Assembly: GCF_029887935.1 (NCBI RefSeq)
Contig: NZ_JARXRO010000020.1
Span: 342,591 to 406,590, forward strand
DNA from: Luteimonas kalidii
GTDB taxonomy: Bacteria > Pseudomonadota > Gammaproteobacteria > Xanthomonadales > Xanthomonadaceae
Direction of reading: 5' to 3'
Length of the DNA: 64,000 nt
The notes under the pieces are model-generated. The model was not told the DNA's origin and did no database searches. It saw only the letters and a list, made by a program, of their open reading frames with translations. Each line of letters opens with the position of its first letter. The stretch's first letter is position 1. Below, one piece after another: positions 34,993-44,084 of this stretch. Both the position numbers and the translations under genes were made by a program.

Positions 34993-35143
34993 GCGTTCGT
35001 GGTGACGGGTCGTGCGGTCGGCAGCCGGGCGCGAGCATACGCCACGGGCGGGCGCGGCGATGTTTGCTTCACCGGCGGTCCCGCTTCAGACGGCCGGGCG
35101 GGCACACCGGACCGGGCCATGGGCCGCGATACGATCCCGAGAT

Positions 35144-35239
35144 CCCGGATGCGCTTCGCTTATCCGGGCTACGGGGCCCGGGTTACGTTTCGGGCCACGG
35201 TAGGCGTAGCCCGGATAAGGCCGCAGGCCGCATCCGGGG
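35144..35239. repeat. REP-like element pair
   Basis: A forward unit (35144-35173) and a reverse unit (35205-35239) form an inverted pair with 31 bases between. The gene-free stretch 34993-35387 consists largely of these elements. Confidence 0.88.
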
Positions 35240-35324
35240 ATCCGCGACACCCCCTCGATGCACACGCACCTCTCGTATGGGCGCAATCACGAAACTTGCC
35301 GGATCGCGTTTCCGATCCCGCGAT

Positions 35325-35354
35325 CCCGGATGCGCTTCGCTTATCCGGGCTACG
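35325..35354. repeat. Single REP-like element, forward type
   Basis: A complete consensus forward unit lies 34 bases downstream of the GNAT gene stop (minus strand). Confidence 0.88.
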
Positions 35355-35387
35355 GTGGACTTCGCGGGCTTGCCCTTGCGTGCCTCT

Positions 35388-35846
35388 TCATGACAGCGGC
35401 GTGACGTACTTGATCCACTCGCCGCGATAGCCCATGCGCTCGTAGAGCGCACGTGCGCCGGTGTTCTCCGGCAACACGTACAGCTGCATCATCCGGTAAC
35501 CCCTGTCGCGCGCCCAGGATTGCGCGGCTTCGATGAGCGCGCGGCCCACGCCTCGCCCCTCGGTCTTCTCCGCCACCACGAGGTCGGACACGTGGCCGAT
35601 CGGCGCCTGCGTGTAGTAGTCGGTCACTGTCCTGACGTGCACGAATCCGAGCAGCCCGTCGCCGTCCTCGGCCACCAGCACCTCGACCTCCGGACTGCGC
35701 AGGTCGATGACCGCCGCGATGGTCTCCGTGTCCACGGCCGAGATCCGCTCACGGTCGCGGCCCGGCGGCGTGCCGTGTTCGGCCAGGCGCGGCACCAGCG
35801 CCAGGATGGCGTCGCGGTCGGCGGTCGAGGCGGGACGGATGTGCAT
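35388..35846 (-). CDS. GNAT family N-acetyltransferase
   Basis: The 152-residue protein has the full GNAT pattern. The segment VSDLVVAEKTEGRGVGRALIEAAQSWAR (about 87-114) contains the acetyl-CoA motif GRGVGRAL. YVLPENTGARALYERMGY is the typical C-terminal motif. It acetylates an unknown amine. It is a single gene with REP elements on its downstream side. Confidence 0.92.
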   Translation of the reverse strand: MHIRPASTADRDAILALVPRLAEHGTPPGRDRERISAVDTETIAAVIDLRSPEVEVLVAEDGDGLLGFVHVRTVTDYYTQAPIGHVSDLVVAEKTEGRGVGRALIEAAQSWARDRGYRMMQLYVLPENTGARALYERMGYRGEWIKYVTPLS

Positions 35847-35938
35847 GGCGCGAGCCTCGTCTCGGAAGTTGGTCCGCGCGGGCAGTTGCGGAAAAAAGCG
35901 CCGCGCTGGACCGGATGCTCGACGCGCGGTGGCAGGCC

Positions 35939-36424
35939 TCAATCCCGGCAATACCCCTCGCCCGGCTTCACCGTCAGGCAGTCCTGCTTGCCGGCGAGGT
36001 ACTTCAGGCCGGTGGCGTCGCCATCGGTGGGCACGGCGGTTTCCGCCACGCGGTCGCGCATGAAGCGCAGGCCTTCGGCGGTCACCGAGCCGTCGAACGT
36101 GCCGGAGTTGTCGAGATCCCACTGCATCTCCATGGTGACGCCGCCGCCCGGCTTCGCGGCCACCACCAGGTACATGCCCTCCACACCGGTCCAGCGACCG
36201 AGGTAGTCGGCGTCCGCCATCGCGGTGTCGGCGGGCGGAGGCGGCGCGGTGGGCGCGGCGGGCGTGGTGCCGGTGTCCATGTCCTGACCGGCAGCTGCGG
36301 CGTCTGCCGGTGCCGGCGACAGGGCGGCAGTCGCTGCGTCGGGTCCGGACGCGTCCGCAGCGGGCTTTCGATCGGAACACGCGGCCAGCGCGACAACGGC
36401 AAGCACGAGGGCGAGAGTCTTCAC
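35939..36424 (-). CDS. Hypothetical lipoprotein
   Basis: The 161-residue product starts with GTG after GGAGA. It has a lipoprotein signal (KTLALVLAVVALAACSD, lipobox LAAC). An Ala/Pro-rich linker (about 20-70) leads to a small C-terminal domain (about 74-161) starting YLGRWTGVEGMYLVV, with two cysteines near the end (QDCLTV, GYCRD) that could form a disulfide. Probably anchored in the outer membrane. No named family. Confidence 0.78.
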   Translation of the reverse strand: MKTLALVLAVVALAACSDRKPAADASGPDAATAALSPAPADAAAAGQDMDTGTTPAAPTAPPPPADTAMADADYLGRWTGVEGMYLVVAAKPGGGVTMEMQWDLDNSGTFDGSVTAEGLRFMRDRVAETAVPTDGDATGLKYLAGKQDCLTVKPGEGYCRD

Positions 36425-36736
36425 GGGATCTCCGGAGCGGATGGGTCGACGACCCGGTTGCGCCACCCTACGAACGAGGATGTTCATGCAGCGTCACTGT
36501 GTTCGAAGCCGTTCCATCGCGGATTCCCGCAGTGTCCATGGGACGAGGCGACGCTGGCGTATCGCTTCCGTGCCGCCTCATTTCAAGAAGAGCGCGAGGT
36601 GCGCTCAGGCGGCGCAGGCAGATGAATCCCGCACGGCGGCATCAAGCCGCTGGGTAGGTGTGCGGGCTTCGCCGCGTTCCGGTGTCGCGTCGCGCGGCGA
36701 ACCGGAAGATCCCTGCCGCATCGGCGCGCCGACAAC

Positions 36737-36949
36737 TCAGCCCTGCACGGGCTCGCGCAACGGCGTCGGAGCGGTGGGGTCCACGGGCTGATCCGGCACT
36801 GGATCGATCGGCGTGTCGGGGACCGGGTCGATGGGCGTGTCGGGAACGGGGTCGACCGGTGTGTCGGGCACAGGATCGATCGGCGTATCGGGGACCGGAT
36901 CGCGGGCGGGATGCGGGATCTGACCGGGGATGTCGCGAGGGTTCGGCAT
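36737..36949 (-). CDS. Small proline-rich repeat protein
   Basis: The 70-residue product consists largely of five tandem octapeptides DPVPDTP[IV] (about 17-56), coded by a 24-base repeat, with the ends DIPGQIPHPARDP and DPTAPTPLREPVQG. AGGA precedes the ATG. There is no signal peptide. The repeat would form an extended acidic rod. The gene-free stretches on both sides (36425-36736 and 36950-37228) show nothing I can name. Confidence 0.6.
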   Translation of the reverse strand: MPNPRDIPGQIPHPARDPVPDTPIDPVPDTPVDPVPDTPIDPVPDTPIDPVPDQPVDPTAPTPLREPVQG

Positions 36950-37228
36950 GGAGTGTCCTGGTCGTCGACGGCACTGGAGGCTAGCCGGGTGCGCGGCAAC
37001 GCAGGGTGATGCCTACGGCGCCCAGGCTTCACGCGCCAGCCGCGCACGTCAGCGCGGCAGGAACGGCGAGTGCGGGTCTGGCAGGAACAGCACGCGTGGC
37101 ATGGCCTGCGTGGAGTGACGGCTCGGCGCGTTGACGAACACGATCAGGCCATCGCCCGATGGTCGGTACGCATGGACAGAGCCCGGGCGAGCCGCGTCGG
37201 GTGCGGGAGTCGCTCCCGGTGGACGGGC

Positions 37229-37582
37229 TCAGGCCCCCAGCAGTTCCACGTCGAACTTGAGCGTGGCGTTCGGCGGGATGACGCCACCGGCGCCGCGTGC
37301 GCCGTAGCCCAGGCTGGCCGGGATGATGAGGGTGCGCCGGCCGCCTTCCTTCATGCCCTGCACGCCTTCGTCCCAGCCCTGGATGACCATGCCCTCGCCC
37401 AGCGCGAACACGAAGGGCTCGGCGCGATCCCGGCTGGAATCGAACTTCGCGCCCTGCTCGCCGCCGTCGAACAGCCAGCCGGTGTAATGCACGACCACGT
37501 TGCGTCCGGGCCTGGCTTCGGCGCCGGTGCCGACGACGGTGTCCTCGAACTGCAGGCCGGAGGCGGTGGTGGTAAAGGGCAT
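37229..37582 (-). CDS. FKBP-type peptidyl-prolyl cis-trans isomerase
   Basis: The 117-residue protein is a single FKBP domain with the conserved pocket: VVHYTGWLFDG, FDSSRDRAEPFVFALGEGMVIQGWDEGVQGMKEGGRRTLIIP and LGYGARGAGGVIPPNATLKFDVELL. It speeds proline isomerisation in protein folding. No signal peptide, so cytoplasmic. Confidence 0.97.
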   Translation of the reverse strand: MPFTTTASGLQFEDTVVGTGAEARPGRNVVVHYTGWLFDGGEQGAKFDSSRDRAEPFVFALGEGMVIQGWDEGVQGMKEGGRRTLIIPASLGYGARGAGGVIPPNATLKFDVELLGA

Positions 37583-37815
37583 GCAGGGATCCTCGTGCGG
37601 ATGGAGTGCGTGGCCGCGCAGTGTACCGCCCGCGGCCGATCAGACTTCAACGTTCGGGCGGGCAAGCGTCGCGCGCTTTCGAGCCGCACGGCCCGATCGT
37701 CAAGACGCTCAATCGGGCAGAGCGCAGGGCGCGCAGGCAAGACGGTCCCCGTCGGCCAATCGGTGCGACAGAAGCAAGAGCGCCGATCTGTCGTCCCGGG
37801 TCCACGACCAGCGCG

Positions 37816-38757
37816 TCAGAACAGATGTCCAAGATCGTCGGCGAAACGGAACCCCGACAGCAGCCAGCCGCCATCGCCCCGGTACCAGACGAACTGCCAG
37901 TTCATGGCGTAACGCTCCCTGCGCTGGAGGAACATCAGCCGCATCACGCTGTCGCCGATGGTGTCGTTGCGCAACAGCTCGTAGTCGAGCACCTTGCCGT
38001 AGCGGCCATCCGCCATCGGCATGCTCTCCTCGAGCTTGTCGATCAGCGGGTCCAACTGGTCCGGGTCGATCACCGAATGCGCCACCAGGAGGTCCAGTGC
38101 CCCCCGCACGTCCCCGCCGACGGACTGCATCACGCGGTCGCTGAGCGCCACGGCCTCGTCCGCGGACGGGATCGGGCGGGCGGCGACGGGGGTGGCGTGC
38201 GTGGCGGTCCGGGCATGCTTCGGTTCCTGGCGGCCAGCCAGGAGCTCGTTCAGCGCGGCCGCGTAAATCTCGTACGCGGCGTCCCGCTCGGGCAAGGGCT
38301 GGCTCGCCAGGCCCGCCGCACGATTGGCGGCATGCGAGGCGCGCCGGAAGCGCTGGCCGAGCCCGGTACCGTAGAACGTGACGAGCGCCTCCATGTCCTC
38401 GTCGCTCAGTGTCGCGGCGAGCGTCTGCGTAAACGCATCGATGGCGGGTGCCCGCGAGTAAGCGCACCCCGTGGCCAGCATGTCGAGGTACAGGTTCCTG
38501 GCCTTGGGCCAGTCCTCGTCTCCGGGCACGATGCCGCCGAACATCTCGGGAGATTTCGCGACCAGCACCGCGACGTCTTCGTCGCGCGCCTTCTCACGGC
38601 AGACCGCCAGGCCCTCCTCGAATGCCTGGTCGTACTCCATGGCCGCGGTGAGCCGCTCCGCGCGGGCGAGAGTCGTCGGCGATGGCTCCTGCGCGATGAT
38701 CGCACCGGGCAGAAGGGCGACTCCCAACAGCAGGGGAAGAATCCGGATACGCGTCAT
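37816..38757 (-). CDS. Hypothetical secreted helical protein
   Basis: The 313-residue product has a signal peptide (about 1-22, LLLGVALLPGAIIAQ) and an all-helical mature part with two pairs of cysteines in the first half (VCREKARDED, TGCAYSRAP). DMEALVTFYGTGLGQRFRRA resembles the helix of DUF2059-like secreted proteins; this is a weak resemblance. GAGGAGA precedes the ATG. Function unknown. Confidence 0.72.
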   Translation of the reverse strand: MTRIRILPLLLGVALLPGAIIAQEPSPTTLARAERLTAAMEYDQAFEEGLAVCREKARDEDVAVLVAKSPEMFGGIVPGDEDWPKARNLYLDMLATGCAYSRAPAIDAFTQTLAATLSDEDMEALVTFYGTGLGQRFRRASHAANRAAGLASQPLPERDAAYEIYAAALNELLAGRQEPKHARTATHATPVAARPIPSADEAVALSDRVMQSVGGDVRGALDLLVAHSVIDPDQLDPLIDKLEESMPMADGRYGKVLDYELLRNDTIGDSVMRLMFLQRRERYAMNWQFVWYRGDGGWLLSGFRFADDLGHLF

Positions 38758-39016
38758 TGGTCTCCTCGACAGTTCTCCAAACACCACGTCCAATCGGGCG
38801 CGGCGCAAAGGGACGACAGCCGTGCGCTGAACCGCCGTGCGGACAGGCGGAGCTCGAGCTCGATGCCGGCCGTGGCCGCATCGAGTCTGCGCTCCTCTCT
38901 TTCCATGGCGTCCCCGGGCCTGACGGGGGAAGCTTACACTCTGGCTGAGCTGTCGCCGGCGGACTGCCCGTGCGGGATCTGGCCGCCCCGACAGGCGATC
39001 CTGCGCAGTGCTCACA

Positions 39017-39379
39017 CTACTTCTGCGACGCCCCGAGTTCGGTCGACAGGTACTCGCTCAGCTCCCGGATGTTCCTGGCGAACTCGGCCTCCAGGTCGAT
39101 CCCGCATTTGTGCGCGAGCACCAGGATCGACCAGAGACAGTCCGAGAGTTCATGGCCGAGCTTCGCTTGCCAGTCGTCGATCGTGCGGACACCGGCGCGG
39201 GCCTGGATCAGTTTCGCCAGGTCGCCCACGTCACCTACGAAGCCGAGCGCCAGTTCTTCCGTGGTCCAGACGCGTCCGTGGCGCCTGATCTCGAGTCGTT
39301 CGTAGAGCGCGTTGAGATCAAGTGCCGATTGCTGGAGGTCACCGAGTTTCATATGGGTCTCGCTGGATTCAGATTGCAT
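39017..39379 (-). CDS. MazG-like nucleotide pyrophosphohydrolase
   Basis: The 120-residue protein has the all-alpha NTP pyrophosphatase core with GFVGDVGDLAKLIQ (replacing the usual E-x-x-E first motif) and GHELSDCLWSILVLAHKCG (second motif, E-x-x-D). MazG-type enzymes hydrolyse NTPs to NMP and PPi. The weakened first acidic motif leaves activity uncertain. An ATG at 39352 is an alternative start; neither has a good ribosome-binding site. Confidence 0.75.
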   Translation of the reverse strand: MQSESSETHMKLGDLQQSALDLNALYERLEIRRHGRVWTTEELALGFVGDVGDLAKLIQARAGVRTIDDWQAKLGHELSDCLWSILVLAHKCGIDLEAEFARNIRELSEYLSTELGASQK

Positions 39380-39401
39380 GGAGTGCGGTAGCCTGCATCC
39401 G

Positions 39402-39692
39402 TCACTTCCGCCGTCGCCGCGTGCGCGCCCGCCATGCCCAGGCCGCCAGCACGCTGAACCCGAAGAGCACGAGGAGTGCGAACGCGACAGCGGGCAGGGA
39501 GGGTCCGAAGGACCACGTGATCGAACGGCAGACGGCCAGTGGGTCGTTCCGGAACGCGTGGCAGGGGGATCCCGGGCCAGCGGACATCCACCATGCGATG
39601 GCCGCATACGCTAGAGACAGCGTGGCGACGAGCACAACGAAGACGGGAATGGCCAGGCGCAGCAGGGGGCTCAACCCTCTCGGTGCATCCAT
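39402..39692 (-). CDS. Small membrane protein
   Basis: The 96-residue product has two transmembrane helices (about 13-36 and 65-87) and a basic tail (RARTRRRRK). A TTG at 39710 in the same frame overlaps the stop of the upstream gene and could be the real start. The two genes are probably co-transcribed. No family recognised. Confidence 0.65.
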   Translation of the reverse strand: MDAPRGLSPLLRLAIPVFVVLVATLSLAYAAIAWWMSAGPGSPCHAFRNDPLAVCRSITWSFGPSLPAVAFALLVLFGFSVLAAWAWRARTRRRRK

Positions 39693-39706
39693 GCCTGCCG
39701 GACCGT

Positions 39707-40438
39707 TCAACGCGTGGGAACAGCGGGATGCACCGCAGGACGGTAGGCATCATGTGCTGACGCACGCCCGGTCCAGGCGGGAAGCGGAATCCCGCGCGCC
39801 TGCATCACGCCGCTGCGCACGGCCTCGTACACGTGCTCCAGCAGGATTCCCTGCGAGCACCAGACCTTGCCGTGCGCGATGCGCCAATGCGGCATCTCAC
39901 CGGCCCGGTAGCTGGCGAGCATGTGCTCGGACAGTTCCGATTCGAGTGCCACCTCCTGCCTGAAGCTGAGCGTCCTCAGCTGCGGCGAGGGCTTGCCGGC
40001 AGGGTCGAAGCGGATGTCGCCGCACGAGGCCCACTGGCCGTCGACCGCCCGGTGGACCGGAATCGCCTGGTACTTGTGGAGCCACGGGCCCTCTTCGGAC
40101 AGCGCCACGAACAGCAGCGCGCTACCGAAGCGCGCGAATGGCGGGAAGCCGTAATGATCAGCCACGTTGAACTCGACCAGTTCCCCGGGGAACGCCCCGG
40201 CGATCGGCTCCAGGACACGGTAGCGTGCGGTGTAGAGCGAATCCATGGTGATGCAGTCCGGCTCGCCGCTCTGCTTGGACGCCTGCTCGCAGGGATCGGG
40301 TGCCTCCTCGATGGAGAGGCGTTCGCCTACGAACACGAAGGTCTCGACCGGTTGCGGTTCAGCGGCTGCAGCAGGCTGCGGGCCACAGAGCACGCCGACC
40401 GACCAGGCCAGAGCCGCACATGTGCGATGGATGCGCAT
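39707..40438 (-). CDS. Hypothetical secreted protein
   Basis: The 243-residue product has a signal peptide (about 1-26, ending AAAAE). The mature part begins VETFVFVGERLSIEE and has cysteines near PDPCEQ and PDCITM. It resembles the tissue-inhibitor/netrin-like small secreted proteins only in its opening pattern (FVGERLS... YRVLEPIAGAFPGELVEF), a similarity I would not rely on. Function unknown. Confidence 0.68.
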   Translation of the reverse strand: MRIHRTCAALAWSVGVLCGPQPAAAAEPQPVETFVFVGERLSIEEAPDPCEQASKQSGEPDCITMDSLYTARYRVLEPIAGAFPGELVEFNVADHYGFPPFARFGSALLFVALSEEGPWLHKYQAIPVHRAVDGQWASCGDIRFDPAGKPSPQLRTLSFRQEVALESELSEHMLASYRAGEMPHWRIAHGKVWCSQGILLEHVYEAVRSGVMQARGIPLPAWTGRASAHDAYRPAVHPAVPTR

Positions 40439-40552
40439 CCCTACGAACTCCCCTTCATCTGCAATCGGAATCCCGCTCCCGGTTGACGGCACGGAGGCCG
40501 GTCCCGGACTCCGGAACCCGACTCCTCTGTCTCGGCAGCGCGGACCCGGAAC

Positions 40553-41557
40553 TCAGGCTGTGGACGCCTCCGGCCGTCGCCATTCTGCCGGACGTGGCTC
40601 CCATTCGCCTTCGCCCAGTACCGCCTCGACCAGGTGGACCAGCGGAAACCCGAGTTCGGTCTCCGCGCCCTGGCCGGCATCCTCCCAGCGGGCTGCGAGC
40701 ACGAACGCACGGAACGCGGATTCATCCTGCTTCGCTGCCAGGCGGGTGATGGTGGCGGCCAGGTCGTAGGCCAGCTCCTCGCCATCGCCGACCCGGAACG
40801 CCTTGCCGGACCAGAACGCCTGGATGCGCTCGCGGTTCCACCAGCCAAGGTGGCGGGCATGCATCTCGGCGGGGCTGTACAGGCGCAGGCGGGGGTCGGC
40901 CATCCGGGGCAGGAGGGCCTGCTCGACATTGACCGCAATGCCTTCGTTGAGCCACACCGGCAGCGGCAGGTGGGTGAGCAGCGCGTGGGTGAGTTCGTGC
41001 ACGACGACCGGCTCGAGGTCGTCCAGGCCATCGTGCCAGCTGGCGAAGTGGCCGTAGCCATCATTGATGAACACACCGCTGGACGGCGCGTGGTCGCCGC
41101 CTGCCGGACTGTAGTGGTCCAGGTAGTCGTAGTAGGTCTCGCGCGAGGCGAACACCATGACGACATAGGGGCCGTGTCCGCCGTCGCATGCGAGCGGCCC
41201 CAGCCGCGTGCGGATGGCCCGCAGCGCCTGTTCGCACCTGTCCAGGACCAGCGTCGCCGTGCGCCCGGGCAGCGAAGACAGGAGCAGGAAATTCGCGGCG
41301 GCCTGTCGCACGTACTCGCCGTCGGGCAGCGCCGTGCCCAGCGCGTCCAGCCACTGTCGGGCCGCAGCGGTGAAGTAGCGGTCGAGCACTGCATTGTCGG
41401 CCTGCCTGACAGTGGCACTCATCGCCTCCCACGCGGGAATCGGGAACCGGGTGCCGGCACGCCAGTGCATGGCAACGTCGACACGTTCGGCCTCAGGCGC
41501 CTCCATACGTGCGCGCGGAGCCGGTGCCTTGGGCTTGCCGAAGATCCAACCCAGCAT
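40553..41557 (-). CDS. Gluzincin-like metallopeptidase (peptidase MA-like)
   Basis: The 334-residue protein has no signal peptide. Residues 184-207 give VVVHELTHALLTHLPLPVWLNEGIA: the HExxH zinc motif (His187, Glu188, His191) with the downstream NEG Glu205 as probable third ligand. This is the pattern of peptidase MA/gluzincin-type enzymes. The upstream segment MVFASRETYYDYL and the C-terminal half are helical and fit the family. Substrate unknown. Confidence 0.85.
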   Translation of the reverse strand: MLGWIFGKPKAPAPRARMEAPEAERVDVAMHWRAGTRFPIPAWEAMSATVRQADNAVLDRYFTAAARQWLDALGTALPDGEYVRQAAANFLLLSSLPGRTATLVLDRCEQALRAIRTRLGPLACDGGHGPYVVMVFASRETYYDYLDHYSPAGGDHAPSSGVFINDGYGHFASWHDGLDDLEPVVVHELTHALLTHLPLPVWLNEGIAVNVEQALLPRMADPRLRLYSPAEMHARHLGWWNRERIQAFWSGKAFRVGDGEELAYDLAATITRLAAKQDESAFRAFVLAARWEDAGQGAETELGFPLVHLVEAVLGEGEWEPRPAEWRRPEASTA

Positions 41558-41693
41558 GCGTCACGTGCCTCCCTGCATCACGGACCGGGGCGCGAGCGCG
41601 CGCCCGGCGCTTCCCGAACGATGAACCTGACCCCGTCCGGCCTGCCTCCGCCGACGAGCGTCCGTGGCGTGCACCTGGCCGCGTCCGTCACGC

Positions 41694-42005
41694 TCAGACA
41701 CTGCCCTCGCGCTCGACGACCAGGATCCTGGCCTCGCCGACGGGATGGGCGACATGCTCCGTTCCGACCGCGGCATAGAACACGTCGCCCGTCTCGAGGA
41801 GGGTGCTGTGCTCCACCCCGGCCTCGCGATAGCGCATCTCCACCCGGCCATCGAGGACGGCGAACACCTCCTCGCCGTCGTTGACGTGCCACTTGTAGGG
41901 CGCGTCGGTCCAGTGCAGGCGCGTGGTGATGCCGCCCATGTTGGCGATGTCGGTGGCGCCCCAGGGGCGGTCCGCCTTGAAGGTGCTGCCGCGGAAGATC
42001 TTCAT
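41694..42005 (-). CDS. Cupin domain-containing protein
   Basis: The 103-residue protein is a single cupin barrel. The first motif appears as WHVNDGEEVFAVLDGRVEMRY, with His and Glu metal ligands. The second is GDVFYAAVGTEHVAHPVG, with His. It may bind a metal and a small ligand. A single gene. Confidence 0.9.
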   Translation of the reverse strand: MKIFRGSTFKADRPWGATDIANMGGITTRLHWTDAPYKWHVNDGEEVFAVLDGRVEMRYREAGVEHSTLLETGDVFYAAVGTEHVAHPVGEARILVVEREGSV

Positions 42006-42075
42006 GCAGGATCCAATCGCCGGTGGAAGTGCGCCGGGGAAGGGTATCGCACCCCGTGACGGCATGTTCTGGAGG

Positions 42076-43281
42076 TCAAGGCGTGCCCGGGCGCAGCGAC
42101 TGCGCGTGCGCCCACAGCGCTTCGAAGATCGCCACGTAGGCTTCGACCGAATCCTCTCCGGAGGTGTTGGTGAACACGATCACGCCGGTGTCCAGCGCGG
42201 GGCTGGCGAGCATCTCGGTGCGCAGCCCCGGGTCGCCGCCGCCGTGGCCGACGAAGCGGGTGTTGAACTTGGTCTGCCAGAACAGGCCGGAGTTCTTCTC
42301 GGCCACGTCCACGTTGTCGGGTTTGCGGTTGGCGGTGAACTGCAGCCGCGTCATCTCGAGCACCGATTCGCGCGACAGCACGCGGGTACCTTCGTACTCG
42401 CCGCCCTGCAGCAGGGCGATGAAGAACTTCGACAGGTCGTCGACCGACGTGCGCAGCCCGCCGTCGGGCCAGGTCACCAGGCCGTAGGGCTGGATCGGCA
42501 GCTGCATGCCGTCCTGCGAGACGTAGAGCGTGGCGTGGTCGTCCATCGGCGCATCGGCCATGAACCAGCGCGTGCGGGCCATGCCCAGCGGCACGAAGAA
42601 GTGTTCGCGCGTGTAGGCGTCGAGCGACTGCCCGGTGGCGCGTTCCACCGCGTGCCCGGCCAGCGCCGCGCCGATGTTGGAGTATTCGCGATGCGTGCCG
42701 GGCGCCACTTCGAGGAAGTTCGCGTCCGCGTAGTCGCCGCCGCCGGGGGTGAAGTAGCCGGCCAGGAACCCGCCCAGCGGCTGCGGCGCATCGCGGCCAA
42801 AGTGGTAGCCGCGTGAATACACCGCCCAGCGGTCGGTGATGCCGGACGTATGCGTGGCCAGGTGACGCAGGGTGATGGGCGGGCCGGGCCGGTGCGGGTT
42901 GCGCACCGGGAACGGCACCGCCCGCTGGATGTCGGCATCCAGCGACAGCTGGCCCTGCTCGACCGCGCGCATCATCGCGGCGCCGGTGATGGTCTTGCTG
43001 ATCGAGGCGATGTTCATCACCGTCTCCGGGGTGAACGGCGTGCCCGCCTCGCGATTGGCGTGGCCGTAGCCGGCGCGCCAGGCCACCCTGCCGTCAACGA
43101 TGATCGCCGCCGCCATGCCGACGATCCCGCCCTGCGCCATCTGCTGCCGGATGCGCGCGTCGATCGATGCGCCCGCAGGCACGGGGGCGTCGGATGGTGG
43201 CGCCTGCGCGAAAACGCACGGCGGCGCCAGCGCCAGGAGGCATGCGAGCGTCATGGCCAGGGCCAGGCGGCGGTTCGGCAT
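42076..43281 (-). CDS. Serine hydrolase, class C beta-lactamase-related
   Basis: The 401-residue product has a signal peptide (about 1-25, ending VFAQ). The class C beta-lactamase/esterase active-site motifs are present: SISK (Ser93 nucleophile, Lys96), YSN in HREYSNIGAAL (about 215) and HGGGDPG near 350. Members include AmpC, DD-peptidases and esterases (EstB). The long, divergent sequence suggests an esterase or DD-peptidase-type enzyme rather than a resistance beta-lactamase. No AmpR-type regulator is adjacent. Confidence 0.9.
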   Translation of the reverse strand: MPNRRLALAMTLACLLALAPPCVFAQAPPSDAPVPAGASIDARIRQQMAQGGIVGMAAAIIVDGRVAWRAGYGHANREAGTPFTPETVMNIASISKTITGAAMMRAVEQGQLSLDADIQRAVPFPVRNPHRPGPPITLRHLATHTSGITDRWAVYSRGYHFGRDAPQPLGGFLAGYFTPGGGDYADANFLEVAPGTHREYSNIGAALAGHAVERATGQSLDAYTREHFFVPLGMARTRWFMADAPMDDHATLYVSQDGMQLPIQPYGLVTWPDGGLRTSVDDLSKFFIALLQGGEYEGTRVLSRESVLEMTRLQFTANRKPDNVDVAEKNSGLFWQTKFNTRFVGHGGGDPGLRTEMLASPALDTGVIVFTNTSGEDSVEAYVAIFEALWAHAQSLRPGTP

Positions 43282-43492
43282 CAGCAATTCCCGACAGGAA
43301 GCCACGACGGCCCGGGCCGGATCATGCGCCGCCCGCCTTGCGGATGTCGATGGGGCGGCGGCGACGAAGTTCGCCCGACGGCTTGCGTTCGGCTTCAGGA
43401 CAAGCGATCCGAAGTCCATGACCGCAGGGATCGAGAAGTACAGCGCCACGCCGAACGTCATACCTGCCTGCGAGCACCCGTCGCGTTTGCGT

Positions 43493-43873
43493 CTATCCCA
43501 GAAAGATCGCGATCGGCATCGCGATATAGCCGAGAGCAGCCAGCAGCCATGGACCGAGCCGCCAGGACCGGAAGCGCGCGCCGAAGTCGCCTTTCCGCCA
43601 TCGGTACACCTGCCTGATCGCCAGCCAGATCTGCAGCACTGCCGCCACCGGGTAGGTGGTCGTCCAGAGGAGCGCGGGCATCATGCCGGGGCCGAAATGA
43701 TCCGCGTGAGCGGCGAACCAGGGACCGCAGGCCAGCCACGCAAGCCCCAGTACGGGCACCAGGATGCCCGGCAGGCCCTGCTGCACCGGTTCGGCTGGAC
43801 CCTCGGGCATCGATGGGACAGGTGCCGATTCGCCTGCCGGTGGCGGCGAGCCCGGCCACCAGGGGTCCTGCAT
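43493..43873 (-). CDS. Integral membrane protein
   Basis: The 126-residue product has a proline-rich N-terminus and three predicted membrane helices (about 35-52, 65-85 and 103-124). The family is not recognised. It stands alone, divergent from the exported hydrolase gene. Confidence 0.68.
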   Translation of the reverse strand: MQDPWWPGSPPPAGESAPVPSMPEGPAEPVQQGLPGILVPVLGLAWLACGPWFAAHADHFGPGMMPALLWTTTYPVAAVLQIWLAIRQVYRWRKGDFGARFRSWRLGPWLLAALGYIAMPIAIFLG

Positions 43874-44084
43874 CGGTCGTCTCCCGCTTTGCGCCGGTCG
43901 ACGCCACTGTGCACGAGGCGGGTCGGTCTCCGCCACTGCTGCAGTTCGTCCGTCACTGGCTCGCGCGTCATTGGTGTAACCGGGAAGCTTCCGCGAGCGA
44001 ATACAGAGCCATGGTCGCGCGGCTGACCTGTCCAGGTGCTGCGTTCCCCACACGATCGACATCGGCTCGAGCGAGGACTTGTTC

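Noticed and set aside
36737-36949. CRISPR-like array of 24-base repeats
   Set aside because: The repeats are directly adjacent without spacers and encode a regular octapeptide, so they are a coding tandem repeat.
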